From: Tetradesmus obliquus
Taxonomy: Eukaryota > Chlorophyta > Chlorophyceae > Sphaeropleales > Scenedesmaceae
Reading direction: 5' to 3'
NCBI GenBank assembly: GCA_030272155.1
Contig: CP126199.1
Coordinates: forward strand, 2,170,001 to 2,234,000
DNA: 64,000 nucleotides
The notes beneath the pieces are model-generated. The model ran no database searches. It was not told where the DNA came from and was given only the letters and a program-made list of their open reading frames with translations. Below are positions 11,298-23,000 of the stretch, piece after piece (the first letter of the stretch is position 1; each line of letters begins with the position of its first letter). A program made the translations under genes and the position numbers.

Positions 11298-14200
11298 ATG
11301 CCAGGACTTCAGCAGCTAGCTGCTGCTCTGCTGCTGCTGTTAGCAGCAGTCAATGCTGCAGGTGGGATACTTGAATTGAACCAAAAGCTGCCTGCACCAC
11401 AGGAACCAAAAAACGTATGCATATCAGGAGATGCATGCCATGATATGTTCTTGGTGGGATCCAGCTTCAAGGTGCTGATCGCACCAGACTCCGCACAGCC
11501 TGCTGCTGTGCGCTGAGGCTCAGCCCGGCGCGCGTGCCATGCTTGTGCAATGATGCAGCAGCGGCAGCATCAACACTGCTGCTCTCAGCATCATACTAAG
11601 GCTTCACTTGCAGGGTGCTGCTGCACAACTAGCTCGCCTTTTTTGGAAGGATTGGTAGCTGGTCTTGGCTGCAACGGACATGATGCACAAAACATCTGCA
11701 CATCAAACAGCATCAACTCAAGCAGTCGACAACGTTGCTGCATAATGACTTGTGCTGATGCAGGCGCAGAAACCTGTGATACCTCCTCATGTGACAGCAT
11801 CGATGGAGCTGCTGCTGGCGTGGACCTTCAGCCCCCGGATGCCGGCTATGCCTGCAATTGCACTGCTGGCAGGGCCTAGGACAGCAGCACCCTGCTCTGT
11901 GCAGGCGACGCTTCACAGCCGCTTCATCAGTTTCATGCAAGCAAGGATACAGCTGCAACTGCTGTAGCCCTGCATGTATGTGGAGTTGAGTGACCAAGTG
12001 CAACAGCGCAAAGCAACCAACTGCAAAAGGAGCAGGTCTTCTGAGAGTCTGAGGTCATTGCATGTATGGTGCTGGCACACGTATGCACATATACGTGATG
12101 ACAGTGCATATGTTCCTGCTGCAATTGCAGATTTGGATGCTTGCCTATCCAGCCCCTGCAACAGCCTGGCCAATGCTGTCAGTGGATCCTGCATGGATCT
12201 GCCGCCGCCATCTGCTGGGTTTGCTTGCAACTGCACAGACGGCTGGGTGTGGGACAGCAGCAGCTTCACCTGCACAGGTAAACACTGCAAAGCTGCACTC
12301 AAACAACCAATACCTAATGCATGCCTGTATTCACTGATTACAGAACACCCCTGTGCCCCAGAACAGCCCATTGCCCCTGCTGTGCCATCCATTGCCTGCA
12401 GATCTTGACGCCTGCCAGCCGCACAACTGCTCCAGCAACCTGCATGCTATTGGCAGCTCCTGCGTGGACCTGGCAGCGCCCTCCCTGGCTACAAATGCAG
12501 CTGCAGCACCGGCTACAGCTGGAACGCAAGCAGCCTCAATTCAAGTGCTGAAGCATAATTAATTGAAGACAACTGCAGGGGTTGCCAAGTGGACGTGCTG
12601 TTGCTTACTACATTTGCAAACAGTGCAGTCTGACCTACACACTCGTACCGCTGTGTGTTGCTTCTGTTGTGCCTTGCAGACCTGGATGCCTGCATGGGCA
12701 GCCCCTGCAACAACCAGTCCAATGCTGTGAGCGGGTCGTGCACGAACCTGCCGCCACCCTCCCTGGGGTATGCCTGCAACTGCTCCAGTGGCTGGGAATG
12801 GGACAGCAGCAGCGGCAGCTGTGAAGGTGTGCGCTGCAACAAAAAGTTTCCCACATGCATACTGCCAGTTGCTTTCTGTTTTTGCTGGGTTTTGTGTTCT
12901 GCTCACTGTCCTTGCAATCAGGGCCTTGCCACGGCTTGCTGCAAAAGCAGGTTGTATGCTAGTGGTGCAGGATCGTAATGTGACAAACACCAAAGCAATG
13001 TGCATGCACCTGGATGAATGGCTTTGGTCACCTGTACAGCCACACCCGTTTCACATGCGTGCTCACATCAGATGTCTCAGCGCTGACACCGCAGCGTAAC
13101 CGCTGCTCCACCTGCAGACGTCGACGCCTGCCAGCCGCACAACTGCTCCAGCACGCCAAACGCTGTCAACAACTCCTGCGTGGACCAGCGCCCTCCCTGG
13201 GCTACAGCTGCAGCTGCCAAACCGGCTACAGCTGGAACGCAAGCGGCGTCACATGTGACGGTGAGTGGTGCAGTCCAGCACACATCATGGCGGGTCAACA
13301 GCTGCAGCCACACCAGCCAGATGCTGGGCATGTACCAGCCTTCTGCAAGCAATACTTGTAGCAAGCACATGCCTGCGTCGACTAAGGTGCTGCCGCCGCT
13401 GTTGCTGCTGCTCTGCCAGATAACTGCGCGTTCATCAGCAACTACTGCAACGGCCGTGGCAACGGCAGCTGCTCCGGGGCCGTGTGTGGCTGTACACCAG
13501 CTTGGGCCGGCAACGCCTGCCAGTTCGGTGAGTTGGGCAGGTAGCACCACACACAGCACGCGCTGCTGCTTGCACATCCTTCATCCAGGCCCACACAATA
13601 CTGTCTGGGTAGCTGTTCAGCATCCAGTTTGCACATCACTCAACAGCACGACTTGCCATGCGTGTTAAATTAAACAAAATATGCCCCTACGCTTGACAAA
13701 GCACAATGCCACTGCAGTGTCGAGTTGCTGTTGATGTGTGCACATCTGCAGACAGCCTCCTTTGTGTGCGTTAAGGCGCGGTGAATGTCTGATGTTGTTA
13801 CAGATGCCCATGGGTGCGAGCATGAGACCTGCAACAGCACGGCGAATGCTGTCAACGGCAGCTGTGTTGACGTGCCAGCACCAGGGGTCGGCTACACCTG
13901 CAGCTGCAGCCAGGGATACGCCTGGGACAGCAGCACGGCTCAGTGCACTGGTGAGGGCCGGGGCTGAGCTGCATTTGTTGGACATGCTGTTAGAGCTTGT
14001 AGCCTACGCTGTACGGCGGCATTAATGGTGCTGTTCCCATTTTAGCAGCAGCACAAACAGCGTTTTGTGTAGCCTTTATGTATGTGTTTTGTGTGGAGGC
14101 AGGCCCTGACTTCTGACATTCTAGGCATTTGGCTGCTTGTGCACAACATGCCAGTCCAAGCAATGCACTCTAGGCACTTGCAGTTCTACTGTTTACATGC

Positions 14201-17200
14201 CGCTACTTCTACCACCTCAGCTGCTCTGCTGCTTGGTACTGCTGATGAAAGTGGCACGAGAATCGCAGTTCACCCTGGTCTGGTAGGCATGTGCTATCAG
14301 ATGCCTCGTTTAATGTAGCCCAACAGTGCTGTCTGTCACTTTCGCACTGTGTCTGTTGTGTCTTGCAGACCTGGATGCCTGCCTGGCCAGCCCCTGCAAC
14401 AGCCACGCCAATGCTGTCAGCGAGTCGTGCACAGACCTGCCGCCACCCTCCCTGGGGTATGCCTGCAACTGCTCCAGTGGCTGGGAGTGGGACAGCAGCA
14501 GCGGCAGCTGTGAAGGTGTGTCAGTAGTCAAGGGCAATCAGCCTACTTAAATATAATCCAAGTTAGAGCCGAAGTTAGAGCCATTGTCAGACACTGTGGT
14601 TACATACACTTCCAGTCAAGTAGAGTTGCAGCACACTGTGCTGTGACAGCTGGCCTCCCCAAGCAACTGTCACAGCATCAGCAACCACAATCTGATAAAC
14701 ATACTCTGCCTCAGTGGGTGTGGGGGCATTCGAGCAGCAGCAGGCGGCATACTGTGCTGTGTGCTGTTGCAGGGCTTGTTGCGTGGTGCCATCAACAGTC
14801 GTACTGCTGGTGTCAATGATGCTTTGAGACATGCGATGCTTGCTGTAATCATGCGTGACTGCAGACATCAACGCCTGCCAGCTGCACAACTGCTCCAGCA
14901 CGCCAAACGCTGTCAACAACTATTGCGTGGACCTGGCAGCACCCTCCCTGGGCTACAGCTGCAGCTGCGAGCAGGGATACAGTTGGAACTCCAGCAACCT
15001 TGCATGTGAAGGTATGCAGCGTGCTGTGTGGTAGCTGATCAAGGTATACCAGGCTGCTAAACGAAATGGTGATCTGCTACGCTTGTATGGTGACGTCTGG
15101 GCTGTAGATTACTCTGCACAGTCGCATGCATGATGGCAACCAGGTGTGCTACTGCAACATGTCGTACATCCTCAACAGCCAGGTGTGGCCTCTGATGAGA
15201 TCCATGCAGCAGCAGTAGTGTGCGCTGTTGGGCGGCCAAGCACCTGCTCACCAGTGTCGGCGTGCTGTTGCTGGAATGTTGTTGTTTCATGCAGGCAGTC
15301 CAAGCCCTACCAACAGCACGGAAGGCACAGAAACACCTACAATCCACACCATTCATACATGTGATGACACTGGCACCCTACAGACCCTGCAGTGCCCTCC
15401 AAACAGCACCATCAGCATCACATCAGCTCACTGGCAGGCCAGCCTCTACAGTGTGCCCAGGCCCTGGAGGCTACTGTGCTGGTGCTGATTTAACAGCAAT
15501 CTTCACGCAAGAGCTGCAGTCCACGTGTGGCAGTCACTCAAACTGTACTTTCAGGACTGAGGATTTACGGCTGATAGACGTGTGCCCGTACATCAGGAAG
15601 GTTACAGAACTGTCCTACTTCTGCAAGCCAGGTAGGCTGAGTCAGCTACGCTGGCCGCACACTTTCTGAATCCGAGTTCACAGTTCTCGCACACCTGCTG
15701 GTCACTACAAAGCAGCTGCTGCAGTCATCTGCAACTGGGTTGAGTTGCTTGAAACGTATGCAATGTGAACACCTGGACTGCCTTTTGCCTATGCATGGTG
15801 ACGTGTCTGCTTTGGGGCTGGCGCTGCTGCCATGCCCGCAGGCAGAACCATTGCCATAATGCACTTACTCCTTGCAGACTGCGATGCATCATTACATGCA
15901 CCATTGCATATGGTCTGCCACTTGCAGAATCACAACAGGATGACGCTTGTGGATCGGGGCTGGTCAGGAACGACGTTTTCAAAAGCAATCTCAACGGCAG
16001 CTCTCAGCAGGGCTCATGCGGTAAGAACAGCTCAGTGCTGCCACAAGCCGCATCTGCTCAGGGCAGCTCTGCTCAAGCGCCGCTAGTTGAGCTTCAAATG
16101 TGACTGAACCCTGACGCACATAGCAGTGAGCCCCACACGAGTTCAAACAAATGGTGGAGTGGCGTCACGACCACTCACTCCAGCATGCAGCTGCTGCTGC
16201 TGCTGCTGCTGCATGGCTGTTGTGCAGTGACTCTGCCAGGGCACGGCTACAGCTTGACCTTTGACGGGCCAGTGGGCGCGTCATGCCCGCCCGGCTGGTT
16301 CAACCCCGGCAACAACACGCTGCCCTGCATGGAGTGCCCTGCCGGCCTCATAACAGATGACAACAGGACCGCCTGCGGTGAGCGGCTGAGGGCAGAACCA
16401 TGGGTATGTGTGATACATAGCTATGCAGTCTCTCACTTTCAGTTCTCTGGCCTTGTGTTTGTCCTGTTGGTGACGCATACGCATTCTGGTTAGGGTTGTG
16501 CAGGAACCCACGTGTGCCCTCCCTCTCACAATGATATGCGTTGCGCAACGTTACATACTCCACCCAACAAGGGAGTGGGAACCCCAAACGTTGTGATGCG
16601 TGCACTGCAAGGAACAACCCCCAAAGCAACTGATGGTGATCACCCCGTGTGTGCTGTGTAGTTTTATCACTCCTGCACCAACCCCCAGCAGATGTGGTCA
16701 GTGGTGTTACATCAAAATGATGTTCTGTTTGCGCACGCAGGCAACCAGCAACTATCTTATGTTGGCTGCTTGCCGGATACATTCTGCACGTACGATCCAA
16801 ACAACAAGAGAATGCAGCTTCTGGGCCAGCACTCAACAATGACTGTGGAAGCTTGCCTTGAGCTCGCTGCTGCATCTGGCTACGCATACGCAGCAGTGCA
16901 AGGGGGTGATGGGTGCTTTGGGGCGCACAACATAAGCGAATACACAGGCCGTGGCACCTGTGACGCCCGCTGCTCCGGCAACCCTGGTCAGATGTGCGGG
17001 GGGGCATGCACGCATGCAATATACAGAGTGACTGGGTCGGCTGCGGTCAGCCCTCCTGCTCAAGCTGTGGGTAAGTGCAGTTGTAAAGGGAGTGGGTTCA
17101 TCTTACAGTTGTTGACAGCTGTATGCATGGCTGCAAGTTTAGTGCATATGGTGGCGCATTGCATGGCAAGTTTGAGCCATTGCCAGTATTACTCATGCTG

Positions 17201-18850
17201 ACAGCTAACGCGAGCTTCCCGCGTTTGGAAGCTGATTGCATGCCAGCAGCCTGCTGCATGCTCAGGCCCAGCTCACTGAGATGGCATCGCACGTGTTGTG
17301 TGCTACAACTGCAGTCAATGTCACAACAGCACCGCCATTACACGGCTACATTGGCTGCTACCTGGAGCCCACAGCACAGATGCCAGAAGGCGGGCGCTGC
17401 GGCATGCCACAATATAGGCCAATGCCTTACTTCGGAGACTATACGGATTTGACCATAGACAAATGTGTGCAGCTGGCCAGAGCAGCCGGCTATAAGTACG
17501 CGGGAGTGCAATACTCTCGGCAGTGCTTCGGCGGCAATGACATCAGCAGCTTCACACTGCCCGGCACGTGCAACATGACGTGCATGGGGGATCCCCGTTA
17601 GAATTGTAGAGGCATATGTTCAAATGCTATCTACGTGACGGATCCAGGTGCGTCATATTGAGATGTCTCTATGACTGCTGAACACGCGTCAGTTGAGCCT
17701 ACTGTGTGTGGTGTGCACAACAGCTTCACACATCACGTGCTCCTCTGACACATGCTAGCCGGGTAGCCACAACTGATTCAACTAGCCTGTTGGAGGCATA
17801 TTATGCCAAGTGTGGCAAACCATACTCGTCCAGATGTATTGGACAATATGCATGTGTTCATTAGTCATTGAAGCAAACAGGTGTTGCTGGTGGAGGCGAC
17901 GCCTTTGTGTCCCATGCAGTCAGGTTCGCCTGCGTGTGACTAGTCAGTAGGATTTCGTCCTCCCTACGAACCCTGCCAAGAAACGACAGCACGGTACCGG
18001 CGAACCAGACCACTACAAAAAGCCACGCTTTAGATGAGCGCACGCAAGCGATACGCCCCGCTTGTGCCCTGGGGCGCAAGTGGACGGGTAGAGGGTGTGG
18101 AGGCCAGGGCCGCCGCCCCTGGCCACACACACCCTCTTAGCCTTAACTTACCCAGGAGCTGCAGAGCTGCCTGGGTAGTCACTCACTCACTCACTCACGT
18201 CCTCCCTAGTAACATGCCAAGAAAAAGCAACAGACACACGGTCAGATACAAAGCCACAAGCAGCTCAGTTCAGGCTGTCTGTACACCGTCACTCTGATGT
18301 CAATGCTGTCCATGTGTGCCACTGTTGCACTGCAGTTTCAGCTCCAGCAAGTGAGGACTGTCAGGCTGAGACGTACCTGGTGGCGAATGCACTGGGCGTC
18401 AGCTGGAGCATCACTCTGCAGCCCTACCAGCCGCCTGCACTGATGGAGCAATCACAGTTGGAGCTTCCCTTTCTGAGGGTTGGCGTAACAGTGTCACCTG
18501 CAGCAGCGAGTGCCTTACAAGCTGCTAGTGCGCTGTACTGGACACATGCACTGGTGCTAATGCAGCGCATGAGCTTTCCGCCGCCGAATGCGGCTTGGCT
18601 GCCGCCGCCGGCGCCGCTCGATGGTGCAAATGACAGCTGTGCTGTGACTGCTGTCCAGCGGCTGTTGTATGGCAGGCCTTGTGAGCTGTATGCCAGTTTG
18701 TTTCAGGTGCCAGATGGCGCGTATCTGGAGGTGTTGGGCAGATGTGCTGGGCCACCGGTCACGACGTATTCAAGTGCTGGTGCTTGGAACGGCATTGACT
18801 GGGTGCGTGCAGTGTTGAGGCTGGTTGTGGTCAGCAGCAAAAGCACGTGA
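11298..18850 (+). CDS. Secreted mosaic protein: EGF-like, lectin-like and WSC modules
   Basis: ATG 11298 begins a hydrophobic signal peptide (LAAALLLLLAAVNA) whose exon ends in phase 1. Every later module sits on a phase 1-1 exon. Intact EGF-like exons of exactly 147 bp are 12131-12277, 12680-12826, 13804-13950, 14369-14515 and 14865-15011, and a 108-bp EGF-like exon is 13420-13527. They encode repeats of the form DLDACxxxPCNxxxNAVxxSC...GYxCNCxxGW. A Cys-rich exon follows at 16228-16377 (PGWFNPGNNTLPC), then WSC domains at 16741-17070 and 17315-17596 (second one truncated) and a C-terminal exon at 18336-18850. No membrane helix is visible at the end, so a secreted or wall/matrix glycoprotein is likely. 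WSC and EGF modules bind carbohydrate or protein partners. Five further module exons are disrupted and are listed separately. The exact splice path is uncertain, and the gene could be decaying. Confidence 0.65.
11764..11904 (+). other. EGF-like exon with in-frame stop
   Basis: This module reads AETCDTSSCDS to YACNCTAG in the frame set by the signal-peptide exon. It then meets TAG where intact sister exons have TGG (Trp) in the GCC-TGG-GAC-AGC context. The downstream donor would be GC rather than GT. It is probably a decayed exon that must be skipped if the protein is made; skipping it does not alter the frame. Confidence 0.7.
12402..12544 (+). other. Frameshifted EGF-like exon
   Basis: The start DLDACQPHNCSSN is normal. 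One base is missing in ctccctggctac, where sisters have ctccctgggctac, so the second half (KCSCSTGYSWNASS) falls out of frame. The last cysteine codon is also gone. It looks like a decaying copy of the 14865-15011 type. Confidence 0.7.
13118..13260 (+). other. EGF-like exon with 4-bp deletion
   Basis: The exon is 143 bp against 147 bp in intact sisters. Four bases are missing after GTGGAC (sisters read gtggacctggcagc), shifting the GYSCSCQTGYSWNASG half out of frame. Splice sites remain consensus. Confidence 0.7.
15295..15631 (+). other. SUEL-type lectin exon with a frameshift
   Basis: The first part reads TLQCPPNSTISITSAHW and the second, one frame away, reads YCAGADLTAIFTQELQSTC and then CPYIRKVTELSYFC. 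Together these are the halves of a galactose/rhamnose-binding lectin domain (SUEL type). The break falls near 15455. The exon is 337 bp, one base off the multiple of three that a phase 1-1 exon needs. Confidence 0.65.
15878..16020 (+). other. Probable decayed Cys-rich module exon
   Basis: The exon begins DCDASLHAPLHMVC in the expected phase. The coherent second half (DDACGSGLVRNDVFKSN, then GSC) is in another frame and ends in phase 1 as a module should. At 143 bp it is again four bases short of 147. Confidence 0.45.
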
Positions 18851-20074
18851 TGTGGGCGCTGAAGATTTGGGGAAAGGTGTAAGAAGGATGACAAAGAAGG
18901 ATTCAACAATCGATGCCAACAGTCTTCCACGGCAGGCCCTGAAGCTCGTTCACCAAGCATCAAACACTGAGAGATACCCTACAGTTGGGTGAACATCCAC
19001 TATACACACGTGACAGATGAGCAACCGTGTCTGCACTCGTAGCACTAGGCAACACCATTGACAACACCACGTGGTGCACCGGTGCTCCGGTGAAGCACAG
19101 CAAGCTGAGATTCCAGCTATCAACGACTTAAAGGTACACACATGTCAATTAAGCCCACTGTGCGATTTCCTGGACAAACTCTGGGCGGGAAGAGTATTGA
19201 TACAGCAAAAAACTACATGCCAAGCTCTCACCAAAACAAGACAAATACAAACAAAGCACACATCGCATGCGCTACAGCAGCGCCTTGGCGGCTGACTGAA
19301 GCTTCAACATGGGGCACTGGTTCACAACCCCAAGGTAAACACATGAACATGCCCGAAACCAAAGAGCCATGGACACATTCGGCAGACCGCGTCGCTAAAC
19401 TGCTTACACACACCAAACAACAAACCCTCTGTCACAACACGCAAGGGTCAATCATAACACGCATATATTAAGCATATAGCAAAGCAGCGGCCGCCAAGAA
19501 GCCAACCCCTTGCCTGCTGAGCTCTGAATGCAAACAGAGTGGGGATGCACCCGACCCACATTCTTTTAACAATTCATCTGTCATTGGTGGCCATCGCTGC
19601 AGGCAACAGTGCTGTCACAACAGTCCATGTAGCCATGCGCATGGTTCCCCAAGCAGCAGCTACAGCAACAACCAGCCAGCATGGGCCACCACCACCTGCA
19701 GCGTAACACTTGCACAGTCTGCTGCTGCTGCTGCTACTGCTGATGCGGTTGCTGCTCTCACTTTCTCAGCCCAAACGGGCTGCAGTCACTTGCAAGGTGC
19801 TGTCGTTGTTGCTGCCATGTCTGCAACGGATGATCCTTGTTGCAGCCAGCAGCGAGCACTAGCTGCCGCACCCTCACAGAATCAACTCTAGCAGCTACAA
19901 GGCCGACAAGCATATCCCTGCTACCACGCGAGCAGCTAAGGGCACCTCCAACCACTTGCCCTAGCTGCTGCCGCCGCATCACAACTTCCACCAGCTCCAA
20001 CAGCTGCATCACCCACAAGCATACAAAATCCGCCCCTAGCCGCCCCGCATCCAACCCACACGCCGCTGACCCTA
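18851..20074. other. Convergent intergenic region
   Basis: About 1.2 kb lie between the ends of the plus-strand mosaic gene and the minus-strand Cys-rich gene. Apart from the TGTAA signal I see no gene; the short open frames lack exon-like splice context or family resemblance. Confidence 0.5.
18878..18882 (+). other. TGTAA polyadenylation signal
   Basis: TGTAA lies 27 bp after the stop codon of the mosaic gene. TGTAA is the usual green-algal nuclear polyadenylation signal, so this supports 18850 as the true end and a chlorophyte origin. Confidence 0.6.
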
Positions 20075-23000
20075 TCAATGCATCAGCTCCAGCAGTTGGA
20101 TTGCCTGCGAGCGTGTCGCAGCCAGAATCGTCTTCTGGTTGCCGGCTGATCTCAGCACTGCCGTGGTGTGCTCAATGTCCTCGAGGTTGAGCTGGCTGCC
20201 CGGGCCGGTGTCCGGCACCACCACCACCATGTAGCGCAGCGGGAACTCCTTGATGTTTGTGAAGTGGATGGCCTAGCAGCAGCAGCAACAGCAGCGGTGG
20301 CAGCAGCAGAAGCAACAACAAGGACTTTGAAGCTGCATGAGAACATCAAATCTGTAACGATACCCCAAAAGGCGATATCTCTGAGCCTCGATTCCGGCCT
20401 ATAGACCCCGTCACGTTACAAAATCATCACATTAACATCAGACACTGGCTGGTATGATATGCCAGTTCAAGAGGCTGGAATTGCCTGGCCCCCATGTGTA
20501 ACAAACACAAACAAAATCAGACATACCTCTTCCTCAGATCGCTCTAGGGCGATAGCTTGCCCACCCCTGTAACAGACCTCTCTCTCTCAGATTGTGACAA
20601 TCTCTTGCAATACATTCACAGCTCAAGCAACAAGCCATGATAGCAGTTGCAGGGGCCTCGTGCCCACCTGATAGCATAAAGCCCCACGATTAGTAATATA
20701 GATGACATGACCTCATGCCCACCACATAGCATAAAACATGTGGCATCATACTTGCGACAAGCCCATTGCAATGTCACTGCTACAACGTGAAGACATCCTC
20801 TTTTCACATTTTACGGACTCACCTTCACTGCATCCCGGATCACCAACGGTGGGTCGGTGTTCTTCTGCGTGCTCTGGTAGGTAGGGGGCAAGTCCTGCAC
20901 CAGCCCTGCCTCCGCCCAAACCCTGAACTGCTGCGCCAGCTGCGGCGCCGCTATGCGATCACTGTTGCGCACGAATGCCCGGAACAGCGCTGGCCGCGCG
21001 TTATGAAAACGCGCGCGCGCAGCACGCAGGGCGTTGACTAGGGCATCCAGCTCCTGGGGGGAGCTGCCTCGAAGCAGGGTGGAGTCCCACATCAGGTTGA
21101 CGCCTACGGGTTGAAAAGACCAAGGCCGCCGGTGCAGGCATGGCTTCACATGTGCGCATTGGGCTGTTCTAAGTGATAGATGCAAGAGCTTGGCGCATTT
21201 CCTTTCGCGAGCGTGATGAAAAGGAGCACAAAGCATGACTGTTGATGCACTTTGTGCCCATCGGATACGCATCACGATGTTGATGGCTGCCGCTAGCTTG
21301 CATGCATTCCGGGCATGCACGGCTACACATGCGGCACGCATGCATTCTAAACAAACTCCTGCCGCTAAAAATGTTGTGGCGCACGGACGTATTGTTCAAA
21401 TGATCCACGCGGATGTACAACGGATCACTCCGGTATGCCTGCCCAACGTACATCCGTGGTTGTGGTCCACCAGATGTGATGTCACATGCTGAAAACAACA
21501 AACCTCACCTTCAGCGAAGAAATGAGCTCTCTTCATGTCCTCTTCTGTTGTGAGGTGCACCTGCCGCCGCAGCAGCAACAACAATACCGTGGGTCATCGC
21601 GCACTCTGACTGTGAGCTGCTTTGGCCGCCTAGCTGGGATAGAGCGCATCGCCAAGTGGGTGTCTTCCAAGTGCATGTCTTTGAAAGTGCATTCGACACC
21701 TTCGAAGTGCATGTGTTCCAAAGCGCATTCGACAGCTCGCAAGTGCATGTCCTCCAAAACACATTCGACACCTTCCAAGTGCATGTCTTCCACAACAACA
21801 CATTTGACATCTTCCAAGTGCATGTCTTCCACAACAACACATTTGACACCTTCCAAGTACACGTTTTGCACAACACTACATTTGACATCTTCCAAGTGCA
21901 TGTCTTCCACAGCGCACTCGACACCTTCCAAGTGCATGTCTTCCACATCGCATTTGACATCTTCCCAGCGCATGTCTTGCACAGTGCATTAGACACCTTG
22001 CAAGTGCATGTCTTCCACAACGCATTCAACATCTTCCCAGTGCATGCCTGTCTCAGCACATTCGACCTCTTCCAAGTGCACGTCTTCCACGGCGCATCCG
22101 ACACCTTTTGAGTGCATGCCTTACCAATGAGTTTGACGTCTTCCCAATGCGTGTCTTGCACATCGCATCTAACACCTTCCAAGGCATGCATGCCTTTCAC
22201 AACGCATGGACATCTTCCAAGTGCATGTCTGCCTCAGCGCATTCGGCATCTTCCAAGTGCACGCGTTGCACAACGCACTCGACACTTTCCAAGTGCATGC
22301 CTCCTAACTGCATTCGACACCTTCCAAGTGCATGTCTTCCACAGCGCATTCGACACCGTCTAAGTGCATGCGTTCCACATCGCATGGGACATTATTTCAG
22401 TGCATGCCTTTCAGATCGCACTAGACATCTTTCCAGTGCATGCGTCTTGCGCAGCGTTGTCAACTCCTTCCACCTTCCAAGTGCAAAACCCCCACACGGT
22501 AATCGACACCTTCCAGGTGCATGTCTTGCACAGCACATTCAAACGTCTTTGAAGTGCATGCCTTCCATAGCGCATTCGACATCTGCAATGTGCATGTCTG
22601 GCACATCGCATTCGACATCTTCCATGTGCATTTCTTGCACATCGCATTTGAAATCCCTCTCAAGCGCATGCACAACACATTTGACACCTCTCTCAAGCCT
22701 ACATGTTGCCAGGCAAAAAGGCATGCCATTGATCGAACACCTGCACACGTGCCAGCCCAACCAAAATATGCAGCTGGTGACCCAAACAACACAGTCCATC
22801 TCGATTCAGCACAACAAGTGCAGCAACCCCAGCTAGCAACATGGTCTCACCCGCACCCTTGCACCATCCGCCTATGCGCATACATGTACAAATACATAGC
22901 ATGCCCATCGGCCTTACCACAACATAAAGTCCCGAGTAGCTCCTCACCTGTCCCCCGCCAGCCACCAGCTTCGTCATCAGCTCATCCGTCAGCACGTGCA

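Noticed and set aside
17597-18335. Second WSC domain as the protein end (stop at 17601)
   Set aside because: The domain would lack its last cysteines, and the 18336-18850 exon fits in phase 1 after a donor at 17597. I kept the longer model but the donor is weak.
21655-22700. CRISPR-like array
   Set aside because: Units abut without unique spacers, and the context is a eukaryotic intron.
21511-22836. Long open frames on both strands, up to 242 codons, made of repeated HVFHSAFDTFQV- or MHLEDVKC-type units
   Set aside because: They are products of the 36-bp minisatellite. The flanking exons of the minus-strand gene join in phase when this stretch is removed as an intron.
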